Position numbers and translations under genes: made by a program. This document shows positions 1 through 6,228 of a stretch of DNA of 8,597 nt, one piece after another (position 1 is the stretch's first letter; every line of letters begins with the position of its first letter). The notes below the pieces were generated by a model, which worked only from the letters and a program-made list of their open reading frames with translations, was not told the DNA's origin and did not search any database. This DNA comes from CAHJXF01 sp039936235 (GTDB lineage: Bacteria; Pseudomonadota; Gammaproteobacteria; Burkholderiales; Burkholderiaceae_D), in NCBI GenBank assembly GCA_039936235.1, contig JBDTIS010000092.1, forward strand, positions 1 through 8,597, in the 5' to 3' direction.

Positions 1-1178
1 TCGAGGATCGCCGGACCTTCGACCAGCATGCTGCCGCCGGTCAATGGATCGCCACGGCGCTTGCGCAGTGCCGCCGACTCCCCCGACAGCAACGCCTCGT
101 CGACCCGGCAGTCCGCGCTCTCGAGCACGCCGTCGGCGGGAACGCGCATGCCCTGTGCGATGTGCACGCGGTCGCCGATCACCAGTTCCGCGACGCCGAT
201 CCGCTCGAGCGCGCCGTTCGGGCTGTAGCGATCGGCGAACGCGGGCGCCAGCCGGGCCATCGCGTCGGCCAGATTGCCCGCGCGGTGTCGCGCGCGCAGT
301 TCGAGGTAGCGGCCGGCGAGCAGGAAGAAAACGAACATGGACACCGAGTCGAAATAAACCTCGCCGCCACCGCGCAGCGCCTGCACGAGGCTGGCCGCAT
401 AGATCAAGGCGATGGCGAGCGCCACGGGCACATCCATCCCGAGCGTCCGGGCGCGCAGCGCGCGCCACGCACCCTGAAAGAAGGGCCGCGCGGCATAGAA
501 CACCACCGGCGTGGCGACCAGCAGGCCGAACCAGCGCATCAGCTCGCGCGTAGCGGGGTCCATCGTCTCGGCGGCGCCGAAATACAATGCACTGGCGTAC
601 ATCATCGCCTGCATCGCACCGAATCCGGCAACGGCGAGTCGCTTGAGCGCCGCATGCGCTTCACGGCGGCGCGAATCGTCGAGCGCGGACGCATCCAGCG
701 GCAATGCGCTGTAGCCGGTACGCGCCAGCGCCTGCAGGATCGCCGTCAGCGTCGTGCGTTGCGAGTTCCAGACGATGCGCGCGCGTTGCGCCACACTGTT
801 GACCTGAACCGATTCGACGCCCGCGACGGCGCCCAGTGCCCGCTCGATCAGCCACACGCAGGCGCTGCAGCGGATGCCGTCGACCAGCAGTAGGGCTTCG
901 CTCTGCCCGGTGGCGAGTGTGCGCACCGCATGGCGCGCCAGCTCCGGCCGTCGCCAGGCCTCGGCGCTGCGCTGCGCCGAGGCCGGATCCGGGGCGCGCG
1001 GCGCCACGGCACTGCGCAATCGGTAGTAATCGGTCAGACCGAGCTGGTCGATCCATTCGGCCGCCGCCCGGCAACCATGGCAGCACACCGGATGAGGGAC
1101 GCCGGCGACGCGCGCCAGCGGTGCGTCAGCAGGCAGGGGCTCGCTGCAATGCCAGCAGGTCGTGACCGACGTGGTCAT
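1..1178 (-). CDS. ccoI: CcoI/FixI-type copper-translocating P-type ATPase, N-terminal part (runs off left edge)
   Basis: Copper P1B-type ATPase of the CcoI/FixI group, which supplies copper for the cbb3 oxidase CuB centre. The frame is open from the ATG at 1178 to the window edge (392 codons seen). The N-terminal region has a cysteine-rich metal-binding segment (C8, C11, C32, C33, C36). A heavy-metal-associated domain follows, with GIRCSACVW at about 101-109, the variant of GMxCxxC usual in CcoI. Hydrophobic helices run from about 185 to 290, including GMDVPVALAI at 247-256. The actuator domain carries SGES at 365-368 in place of the more common TGES. The CPC metal-binding motif, the DKTG phosphorylation site and the nucleotide-binding domain would lie beyond the window, so their integrity cannot be judged. 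The start lies 10 nt after the FixH-like gene, with no strong Shine-Dalgarno sequence. Operon position directly downstream of ccoNOQP favours CcoI over a general CopA exporter. Confidence 0.93.
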   Translation of the reverse strand, partial: MTTSVTTCWHCSEPLPADAPLARVAGVPHPVCCHGCRAAAEWIDQLGLTDYYRLRSAVAPRAPDPASAQRSAEAWRRPELARHAVRTLATGQSEALLLVDGIRCSACVWLIERALGAVAGVESVQVNSVAQRARIVWNSQRTTLTAILQALARTGYSALPLDASALDDSRRREAHAALKRLAVAGFGAMQAMMYASALYFGAAETMDPATRELMRWFGLLVATPVVFYAARPFFQGAWRALRARTLGMDVPVALAIALIYAASLVQALRGGGEVYFDSVSMFVFFLLAGRYLELRARHRAGNLADAMARLAPAFADRYSPNGALERIGVAELVIGDRVHIAQGMRVPADGVLESADCRVDEALLSGESAALRKRRGDPLTGGSMLVEGPAIL

Positions 1179-1188
1179 GGAGCGACCG

Positions 1189-1431
1189 TCAGGGCGTCTG
1201 CGGCGGTGGCCGCGTCAAAGGCATCGTCAGGATCTTCAGGCCTTCGACCGGCAGTGGGGGATCGGCGTAGCGCTCAGCGGCCACGATCAACCACGCGCAG
1301 CCGACCATGGACGCGATGAACACGGCCGCACCCACCCAGACGATCGGTTGGCCGTACCACGCGCAGCCAGCGCCGCGCGAGCCCGAATCATCGGGCTGGG
1401 AGCGCGTCGGGGTGCGAAAGCGAGTAGACAT
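1189..1431 (-). CDS. Short FixH-like membrane protein of the cbb3 operon
   Basis: An 80-residue protein with one membrane segment (about residues 32-51), preceded by WYGQPIVW (about 26-33) and followed by an AD...VEGLKI stretch. This resembles the start of FixH/CcoH, where WY-x-x-P/F-x-x-W precedes the helix and an AD...DDYYKxGL element follows it. FixH proteins are usually about 150 residues with a periplasmic domain; here the chain ends about 28 residues after the helix, with a proline-rich tail. The ATG at 1431 puts the start inside ccoP (44-nt overlap). An upstream in-frame ATG at 1452 sits behind a GGGGGA stretch and would add seven residues. It lies between ccoP and ccoI, the place where ccoG-fixH normally occurs. 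FixH/CcoH is thought to help assemble or stabilise the oxidase. Assignment to FixH rests on the short motif and position, so an unrelated small cbb3-associated subunit remains possible. Confidence 0.65.
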   Translation of the reverse strand: MSTRFRTPTRSQPDDSGSRGAGCAWYGQPIVWVGAAVFIASMVGCAWLIVAAERYADPPLPVEGLKILTMPLTRPPPQTP

Positions 1432-2311
1432 AGGCAGCGAGCACACGCACATCGATTTCCCCCAGACGAGCGCGCCACGCCGGCATGTTGCCATTGCGAC
1501 CGTTGCGAATGGTCTCTTCCACCTGCGACAGGCTGCCCCCGTAGAGCCAGATCGCGTCGGTGAGGTTCGGTGCCCCGAGGGCCTGATTGCCCTTGCCATT
1601 GGAACCGTGGCAGGCAGCACAGGTCGTGAAGAGCGCCTTTCCATCGAGCGCTTTGATCATCGTGCCGGCGTCGCGCGGCGTGCCCTGGGAAAGGGTGAGA
1701 ACATAGGTGGCCACCTTTTCCACGCCGGCTTCACCCAACACCGCGCCCCACGCCGGCATCACGCCGCGGCGACCTTCGAGGATGCTGGCCACGATCGTAT
1801 TGCCGTCGCCGCCGTAGAGCCAGTCACCGTCCGTCAGGTTCGGCGCGCCGAGCAACGGATTGCCAAGCGCAGAACTGCCGTGGCAAGCAGCGCAGTTGTC
1901 GGCGAACAGCACCATGCCCCTGGTCAGCGCCGCGCGATCACCGGCGAGCTGTTCCACCGTGAGCTGAGCGAAGCGCTGCTTGTTCGCGTCGCCGAGTCTG
2001 TCATTGGCAGCCGTCTCGCGTTCCAGTTGCCTGTGCGAAGTCCAGCCCAGGCGACCGGGGGAGTCGCCGAAGCCTGGATACAACACCAGATAGCCTAAAG
2101 CACACGCGAACATCAGGGCCGACAGCACGATCCACCAGAGTGGCAATCGGTGCATGCCTTCGCGTATGGTGCCGTGGGCCCAGATGTGGCCCGTGGTGCC
2201 ATCGGCCAGCGTCGGAATCTTGGCGTGCGGCGCCCACAGGAACAGCAAGAACGACACGCCGAGGTTGAAGACGATCAGCACGATGACCCAGGTCGACCAG
2301 AAGGTGCTCAT
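1388..2311 (-). CDS. ccoP: cbb3-type cytochrome c oxidase subunit III (di-haem cytochrome c)
   Basis: CcoP passes electrons from soluble cytochrome c towards CcoO and CcoN; its haem domains face the periplasm. The 307-residue product has two N-terminal membrane helices (about 8-26 and 58-78), the two-helix form of CcoP. Two cytochrome c domains follow. Each has a CAACH haem-attachment site (C140-H144 and C231-H235) and a matching axial methionine in an MPAW motif (M185 and M276). The two domains are clearly related to each other (both contain LGAPNLTD and WLYGG), as expected for the tandem domains of this family. Length is normal. The ATG overlaps the ccoQ stop as ATGA (2308-2311), and the 3' end overlaps the FixH-like gene by 44 nt, which points to translational coupling. 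The c-type haems require the cytochrome c maturation system, not present in this window. Confidence 0.97.
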   Translation of the reverse strand: MSTFWSTWVIVLIVFNLGVSFLLFLWAPHAKIPTLADGTTGHIWAHGTIREGMHRLPLWWIVLSALMFACALGYLVLYPGFGDSPGRLGWTSHRQLERETAANDRLGDANKQRFAQLTVEQLAGDRAALTRGMVLFADNCAACHGSSALGNPLLGAPNLTDGDWLYGGDGNTIVASILEGRRGVMPAWGAVLGEAGVEKVATYVLTLSQGTPRDAGTMIKALDGKALFTTCAACHGSNGKGNQALGAPNLTDAIWLYGGSLSQVEETIRNGRNGNMPAWRARLGEIDVRVLAAYVYSLSHPDALPAR

Positions 2312-2493
2312 CGACGCTCTCCGGTGCCGATGTCAGCGCTGTCGTCGCCGTCCTCGTCCGTCATCGGCAGCCGCGCCAGCGCGCCGAAGTCGCGCTTGTG
2401 GTACGGCAACCAGGCCCAGATCCAGATGCCGATGAAGACCACCATCATGAGCACGATGAATGCGCCCGCGATCGGACCCCAGATCGGATTCAT
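2308..2493 (-). CDS. ccoQ: cbb3-type cytochrome c oxidase subunit IV (CcoQ/FixQ)
   Basis: Small 61-residue membrane subunit thought to stabilise the cbb3 complex. One hydrophobic helix spans about residues 8-30 and ends in IWIWAWLPYHKRDF; the W-x-W-x-WLP-x-HK pattern at the membrane exit is typical of CcoQ. A short acidic cytoplasmic tail follows (TDEDGDD at about 45-51). The start was chosen because the ATG at 2493 overlaps the ccoO stop as ATGA (2490-2493) and places the membrane helix directly after the N-terminus. The stop overlaps the ccoP ATG in the same way. The reading frame can be extended further upstream, but that extension only runs antiparallel to or out of frame with ccoO and is not real coding. 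Confidence 0.93.
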   Translation of the reverse strand: MNPIWGPIAGAFIVLMMVVFIGIWIWAWLPYHKRDFGALARLPMTDEDGDDSADIGTGERR

Positions 2494-3149
2494 TTTTCCC
2501 CTCCGTCGGACGCGGGCGCCTGGGCCGTTGCCTTGACTGTCGGTTCGTTGTCCACGCCCAGGCCTTGGAGATACGCGATCAGCGCATCCATCTCGGTCTT
2601 GCCGGCGACCTCCTTGGGCGCGCCGGCGATGTCGACGTCGCTGTAGGGGTCGCCGAGCACGCGCAGCACGCGCATCCGCGCCTGCATGTCCTCGCCGTCG
2701 ATGGTTGCCTTGGCCAGCCACGGATAGTCCGGCATGTTCGACTGCGGCTCGACCTGACGCGGATTCATCAGGTGCAGGCGTTGCCAGTCGTCGGAGTATT
2801 TGCCGCCCACGCGCGCCAGGTCCGGGCCGGTGCGCTTGGAGCCCCACTGGAACGGGCGGTCGTAGACCGATTCAGACGCGGTCGAATAGTGACCGTAGCG
2901 CTGCGTCTCGAAGCGCAGCGCGCGGATCATCTGCGAGTGACAGAGGTAGCAGCCTTCGCGCACGTAGACGTCGCGTCCGGCCAGGCGCAGTGCGGAATAA
3001 GGTTTGACCCCGTCGGCAGGTTGGACCTTGTTCGCCTCCATGAACAGCGGCGTGATCTCGGCGAGACCACCGAGCGAGACCATGATCGCGGTGAGAATCC
3101 CCAGCAGCCAGACGTGTTTTTCAATGAATTCGAAGTGACGATATGCCAT
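2490..3149 (-). CDS. ccoO: cbb3-type cytochrome c oxidase subunit II (mono-haem cytochrome c)
   Basis: CcoO carries one c-type haem and relays electrons from CcoP to the CcoN active site. The 219-residue product has a single N-terminal membrane anchor (about 13-30), a haem-binding CYLCH motif (C67-H71) following the conserved REGCYLCHSQ context, and an axial methionine in NMPDYPWL (M139). The family-typical RTGPDLARVGGKYSDDW stretch lies at 106-122. Length is normal for CcoO. The ATG at 3149 is preceded by a strong AGGAGG ribosome binding site that overlaps the ccoN stop codon. A much longer open frame extends upstream through ccoN but is out of frame with it and is discounted. The C-terminal tail after about residue 200 is polar and alanine-rich. 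Confidence 0.97.
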   Translation of the reverse strand: MAYRHFEFIEKHVWLLGILTAIMVSLGGLAEITPLFMEANKVQPADGVKPYSALRLAGRDVYVREGCYLCHSQMIRALRFETQRYGHYSTASESVYDRPFQWGSKRTGPDLARVGGKYSDDWQRLHLMNPRQVEPQSNMPDYPWLAKATIDGEDMQARMRVLRVLGDPYSDVDIAGAPKEVAGKTEMDALIAYLQGLGVDNEPTVKATAQAPASDGGEK

Positions 3150-3155
3150 GGGCTG

Positions 3156-3161
3156 CCTCCT
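3156..3161 (-). promoter_or_regulatory. Ribosome binding site of ccoO, embedded in the ccoN stop
   Basis: The minus strand reads AGGAGG here, 6 nt before the ccoO ATG. Its first base is the last base of the ccoN TGA. This is the strongest Shine-Dalgarno match in the operon and fixes the ccoO start at 3149. The tight arrangement lets ribosomes ending ccoN reload at ccoO. Confidence 0.8.
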
Positions 3162-4627
3162 CAGACCGCGGCCGGAAGCGGCGGCGGAAATTGATCCTCC
3201 ACGGGTTCGGGAATCGGAACTGGAATCGGCACGATGATCTTGTGGCGGGCGTCGGCGGCCGTGTACCACAGGTTCCAGGCCATCACCCACATGCCGAGCC
3301 AGATCAGCACGCCGCCGAACCAGCGCAACATGTATGCGGGCTTGATCGCGATCAGGCTGTCGATGAAGGAATAAGTGAGCGCGCCGTCGGGGTTGGTCGC
3401 GCGCCACATGAGCCCCTCGGTCACGCCGGCGGTCCACATCGCGATCACATAGATCAACGTGCCGCTCAGGTGCAGCCAGAAATGGACTTCCATGCCTATG
3501 TGCGAATGCATCGCAGGGCGGCCCAGCGCGCGAGGCGCCATCGCGTAGAGCGAACCGATCGTGATCATGGCAACCCAGCCGAGTGCACCAGAATGCACGT
3601 GGGCGATGGTCCAGTCGGTGTAGTGCGACAGCGAGTTCACGGTCTTGATCGCCATCATCGAACCTTCCAGGGTGGCGGCGGCATAGAAGACCAGCGCCAG
3701 CACCATGAACTTGGCGGCCGGGTCGTTCTTGAGCCTGTGCCACGAGCCATTGAACGTGAGCAGGCCATTCGCGGCCGAGCCCCAACTCGGCATCAGCAGC
3801 ACCAGTGAAAACGCCATGCCGACCGACTGCACCCAGTCCGGCAGCGCCGTGTACATCAGATGGTGGGAGCCGGCCCACATGTAGATCGAGATCAGCGCCC
3901 AGAAATTGACGATCGAGAAGCGGTAGCTCCACAGCGGCTGTTGCGCCTGGCGCGGCACGAAGTAGTACATCATCCCCAGGAAGCCGGCGGTGAGAAAGAA
4001 CGCCACTGCATTGTGTCCGTACCACCACTGCACCATCGCATCGACCGAGCCCGAGTAGATCGGGTACGACTTGGTCATCGATACCGGAATGGCGAGGTTG
4101 TTGACGATGTGAAGCAGGCCGACGGCGATGATGAAAGCGCCGTAGTACCAGTTCGATACGTAGATGTGGCGTATGCGCCGACGCGCCAAGGTGCCGAAGA
4201 ACACTGCGCCGAAGCTGACCCAGACGACTGCGGTCAGGATATCGATCCACCACTCCGGTTCGGCGTACTCCTTGCTCTGGGTGAGGCCCAGCGGCATCGA
4301 GATCATCGCCCGCACACAGATCAGCTGCCAGCCCCAGAACGTGAACGTGGCCAGTCCGCCGAACGCCAGGCGGGTGTGCGTGGTGCGCTGCACGCTGTAG
4401 TAGCAGGTGCCCATCAGTGCCGCGCCGCCGAACCCGAAGATCACGCCGAAGGTGTGGTCCGGGCGCAGCCTGCTGAAGGTGAGGTACGGAATGTCGAGGT
4501 TCAAGGCCGGCCAGGCCAGTTCGGCAGCGATGTACATGCCGATCAGCATGCCGATGATCCCCCACACGGCCGAAGCGAAGAGGAACAGGCGCACGACCTG
4601 ATCGTTATAGGTTTCGGTGGTTGGCAT
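3161..4627 (-). CDS. ccoN: cbb3-type cytochrome c oxidase subunit I (catalytic, haem-copper)
   Basis: CcoN reduces oxygen to water at a haem b3-CuB centre and pumps protons; it is the core of the high-affinity oxidase used at low oxygen. The 488-residue product is polytopic, with about twelve hydrophobic segments. Visible ligands match the C-family pattern: H58 in RPDHTFG and H345 for low-spin haem b; H205 in WYGHN and H255/H256 in AGSHH for CuB; H343 in IAHVHSG for haem b3. Y249, one helix turn before the HH pair, is the expected C-family active-site tyrosine. E321 in LEGS matches the conserved glutamate of this family. The C-terminus is a proline-rich tail. The start is taken at 4627 because the chain then begins MPTTETYNDQVV, directly before the first helix. 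The frame stays open upstream to 4771, but that extension is low in hydrophobicity and unlike the family. No good Shine-Dalgarno precedes this ATG. Confidence 0.97.
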   Translation of the reverse strand: MPTTETYNDQVVRLFLFASAVWGIIGMLIGMYIAAELAWPALNLDIPYLTFSRLRPDHTFGVIFGFGGAALMGTCYYSVQRTTHTRLAFGGLATFTFWGWQLICVRAMISMPLGLTQSKEYAEPEWWIDILTAVVWVSFGAVFFGTLARRRIRHIYVSNWYYGAFIIAVGLLHIVNNLAIPVSMTKSYPIYSGSVDAMVQWWYGHNAVAFFLTAGFLGMMYYFVPRQAQQPLWSYRFSIVNFWALISIYMWAGSHHLMYTALPDWVQSVGMAFSLVLLMPSWGSAANGLLTFNGSWHRLKNDPAAKFMVLALVFYAAATLEGSMMAIKTVNSLSHYTDWTIAHVHSGALGWVAMITIGSLYAMAPRALGRPAMHSHIGMEVHFWLHLSGTLIYVIAMWTAGVTEGLMWRATNPDGALTYSFIDSLIAIKPAYMLRWFGGVLIWLGMWVMAWNLWYTAADARHKIIVPIPVPIPEPVEDQFPPPLPAAV

Positions 4628-5062
4628 TGGCGGGTCCGGTTCCGATAGTGGCGGATTGCAGCACGGGTTCAATTCGAGCGCAGGTGCACCCTTGTCGCGG
4701 AGTGATTTCGTGCGTACCGGCGGACCACATACCGGGGAGCGCCAGAGCGCGAGCGACGCCATGCTCGGCATCGTTCGATGAACGGGCCGACAGCCTGGGC
4801 GTGTCGACCACGCGAAACGACAATGAGAACCAACTGGCTCCTGGATGAGCTTCGGGCCGGGCTGATCGTGTGTTCGTTCATCGCTGTTCCGCGCCGACGA
4901 TGCCCGATTCTGCCAGGCCAGTCCGTTCGTTAGCGCACGGAAGCTGTCTCGGCGTTGCGCCCACGCAAATTGCGGAGCAGCGCGGATCCCGGCCGTTCGG
5001 CAACGGCGCTCGACTCGGCCGAAGACGACCAGGCATGTTCGGAAGGATTCACCCGGCGCCGG
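4628..5062. other. Intergenic region upstream of ccoN, no convincing gene
   Basis: About 435 nt in which no frame on either strand gives a recognisable protein. The open frames present (for example minus-strand 4669-4881 and plus-strand 4870-5118) are arginine-, serine- and alanine-rich and lack family features. The region must contain or follow the promoter of the oxidase operon. I see no convincing TTGAT-N4-ATCAA FNR/Anr box and no clear sigma-70 pair. The one clear sequence element is the inverted repeat at 4955-4974. The 5053-5062 decamer ccggcgccgg is a short perfect palindrome at the right-hand border. Confidence 0.5.
4955..4974. promoter_or_regulatory. CRP/FNR-like inverted repeat with an extra half-site
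   Basis: The sequence contains TTGCG (4955-4959), a 4-nt spacer, then CGCAA (4964-4968), one further base, and a second TTGCG (4970-4974). The first two arms form a perfect 5-4-5 palindrome, the geometry of CRP/FNR-superfamily operators (canonical FNR/Anr boxes are TTGAT-N4-ATCAA). The third element makes a second, tightly spaced palindrome with the middle arm. It lies 328 nt upstream of ccoN and about 240 nt upstream of the divergent plus-strand gene, so its target gene is not settled. Binding by any named regulator is inference. Confidence 0.35.
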
Positions 5063-5207
5063 TCAGACGCCGACGCCATGAATCACCGCGACGTGGACAC
5101 CGAAAACGGTGTGCGTGATCCAGGTCGCGATGCTGGCGACAACGATCGTGGCCACTACAATCAATGAAAGTACCGACGCGTGTCGGCTGAAAAAACCTCA
5201 GAGCCAT
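5063..5207 (-). pseudogene. Possible small membrane-protein ORF interrupted by a 1-nt frame change
   Basis: On the minus strand an ATG at 5207 follows a GGAGG at 5212-5216 (spacer 4 nt) and opens a frame beginning MALR. Six nucleotides later comes a run of six T (plus-strand A run 5190-5195). If the run were five T, the frame would continue as a 47-residue peptide with a strongly hydrophobic helix (LIVVATIVVASIATWI) and a C-terminus rich in V, H and G, ending at TGA 5065-5063. As written, the hydrophobic stretch is in a different frame from the ATG. It could start alone only at a TTG or GTG codon. The good ribosome binding site and coherent hydrophobic frame argue for a real peptide affected by a homopolymer error, a true frameshift or slippage. 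Chance is not excluded, and no family is recognised. Confidence 0.3.
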
Positions 5208-5211
5208 CGTG

Positions 5212-5216
5212 CCTCC
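5212..5216 (-). promoter_or_regulatory. Shine-Dalgarno-like GGAGG for the minus-strand small ORF
   Basis: GGAGG on the minus strand, 4 nt before the ATG at 5207. It abuts the ATG of the divergent plus-strand gene at 5217 and cannot serve that gene, so it supports a separate minus-strand translation start. Confidence 0.35.
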
Positions 5217-5990
5217 ATGAACGACGACCAACTGCTCCGCTACTCGCGCCACATCCTGCTCGACGACATCGGCATCGAGGGCCAGCAGCGACTCAACGAC
5301 GCGCACGCCGTAGTCATCGGCGCCGGCGGGCTCGGGTCGCCGGCCGCGATCTATCTCGCGGCCAGTGGGCTCGGCACGCTGACGCTGATCGACGACGATG
5401 TCGTCGACCTGACCAACCTCCAGCGGCAGATCCTGCACGGCACGCCCGACGTCGGACTCGCGAAGGTGGCGTCCGGCGCGAACGCGCTGCGACGGCTCAA
5501 CCCCGAAGTCGACGTGCGGACGATCGCCGAGCGCGTCGATCAACAGCGGCTGGCCGGAATCGTCGCGACGGCCGACGTCGTCGTCGACTGCAGCGACAAT
5601 TTCGCGACCCGCCATGCGGCCAATCGCGCCTGCGTCGCTGCATCCGTTCCGCTGGTGTCGGGTGCGGCGATCCGTTTCGACGGACAGATCGCGAGCTTCG
5701 ACCTGCGCCGCGTCGACGATGCGGCCGAACGCGCCCCCTGCTACGCGTGCCTGTTCCCCGAAAGCGACGAGGTCGAGGACGTAGCGTGCTCGACGATGGG
5801 CGTGTTCGCGCCGCTGACCGGCATCGTCGGCGCGATGCAGGCCGCCGAGGCCGCGAAGATCATCATCGGGCTGCCGTCGCTGTCGGGACGGCTGCTGCTG
5901 GTCGACGCAAGGACGATGGAGTGGCAGTCGATCGCGTTGTCGCGCGACCCCTGTTGCGCGGTCTGCGGGGTCGTGCTCGGTATCGACTGA
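5217..5990 (+). CDS. ThiF/MoeB/HesA-family adenylyltransferase (E1-like)
   Basis: Enzymes of this family use ATP to adenylate the C-terminal Gly-Gly of a small sulfur-carrier protein (ThiS or MoaD type) for thiamine or molybdopterin synthesis. The 257-residue product has the usual length of a stand-alone MoeB/ThiF. It opens with RYSRHILL (8-15), followed by the nucleotide-binding GAGGLGS (35-41), LIDDDVVDLTNLQRQILH (57-74) with the conserved Asn/Arg, and the adenylation aspartate D127 in DCSDNF. Two zinc-binding pairs are complete: C175/C178 (CYAC) and C247/C250. C191 in ACSTMGVFAPL sits where the sulfur-accepting cysteine of ThiF/MoeB is expected. There is no C-terminal rhodanese domain. The start at 5217 is chosen because MNDDQLLRYSRH matches the family N-terminus; no Shine-Dalgarno is evident. 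No carrier protein or thi/moa gene is adjacent, so ThiF and MoeB cannot be told apart. Confidence 0.9.
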   Translation: MNDDQLLRYSRHILLDDIGIEGQQRLNDAHAVVIGAGGLGSPAAIYLAASGLGTLTLIDDDVVDLTNLQRQILHGTPDVGLAKVASGANALRRLNPEVDVRTIAERVDQQRLAGIVATADVVVDCSDNFATRHAANRACVAASVPLVSGAAIRFDGQIASFDLRRVDDAAERAPCYACLFPESDEVEDVACSTMGVFAPLTGIVGAMQAAEAAKIIIGLPSLSGRLLLVDARTMEWQSIALSRDPCCAVCGVVLGID

Positions 5991-6228
5991 GGTCTCCTTC
6001 CCGCTTCCGGAAGGCGCGATGGGGGGCTATGCGAGCGATGATCCCGATCACACAGCGTCGCGCGCTCGAGCGCGCCTTCTCCAATCCTCCGCCGGAGGGG
6101 AGGGAGGCCCTGTGCAGTTTGGATCGTGTCGCCTGTGCACCACTGATCGACACGGCTTTTCTTGCTCTGCACTGGCCAGTCGCGTAAAAACGTGAGCGTC
6201 CCGTTGACGATCTCCACCACCGCCACCG
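5991..6228. other. Intergenic gap with nested inverted repeats
   Basis: No coding sequence is supported here. The stretch holds several inverted repeats: ccttc/gaagg (5996-6000 with 6010-6014), gaaggcgcg paired with cgcgccttc (6010-6018 with 6071-6079), the 16-nt palindrome at 6060-6075 (gcgcgctcgagcgcgc), and cctcc/ggagg with a 3-nt loop (6086-6098). None is followed by a T-run, so an intrinsic terminator is not shown. They may form a transcript boundary after the adenylyltransferase gene. A promoter for the following gene should lie here, but no convincing -35/-10 pair is seen. Confidence 0.45.

Noticed and set aside
44..893. Long plus-strand open frames opposite ccoI (44-553, 162-893)
   Set aside because: They lie antisense to a clear P-type ATPase, are very rich in arginine, and show no family motif; they arise from high GC at third codon positions.
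2490..4565. Minus-strand 691-residue open frame covering ccoO and ccoN
   Set aside because: Only its last 219 residues (ccoO) are real. The upstream part is out of frame with ccoN and has no membrane or enzyme features, so it is not a fusion protein.
3860..4648. Plus-strand 262-residue open frame opposite ccoN
   Set aside because: Antisense shadow of a strongly conserved catalytic subunit; composition is charged and low-complexity with no recognisable domain.
4642..4672. TTGAAC...TATCGG as a possible ccoN promoter
   Set aside because: Spacing is about 19 nt, the -10 match is poor, and the leader would be under 10 nt; too weak to annotate.
4628..4771. N-terminal extension of CcoN to an ATG at 4771
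   Set aside because: The extra 48 residues are cysteine- and proline-containing, lack family similarity, and precede a start that fits the usual CcoN N-terminus.
6154..6190. TTGCTC...TAAAAA as a promoter for the acetyltransferase gene
   Set aside because: Spacing is 17 nt but only about half of the consensus bases match; not supportable in GC-rich DNA without transcript data.
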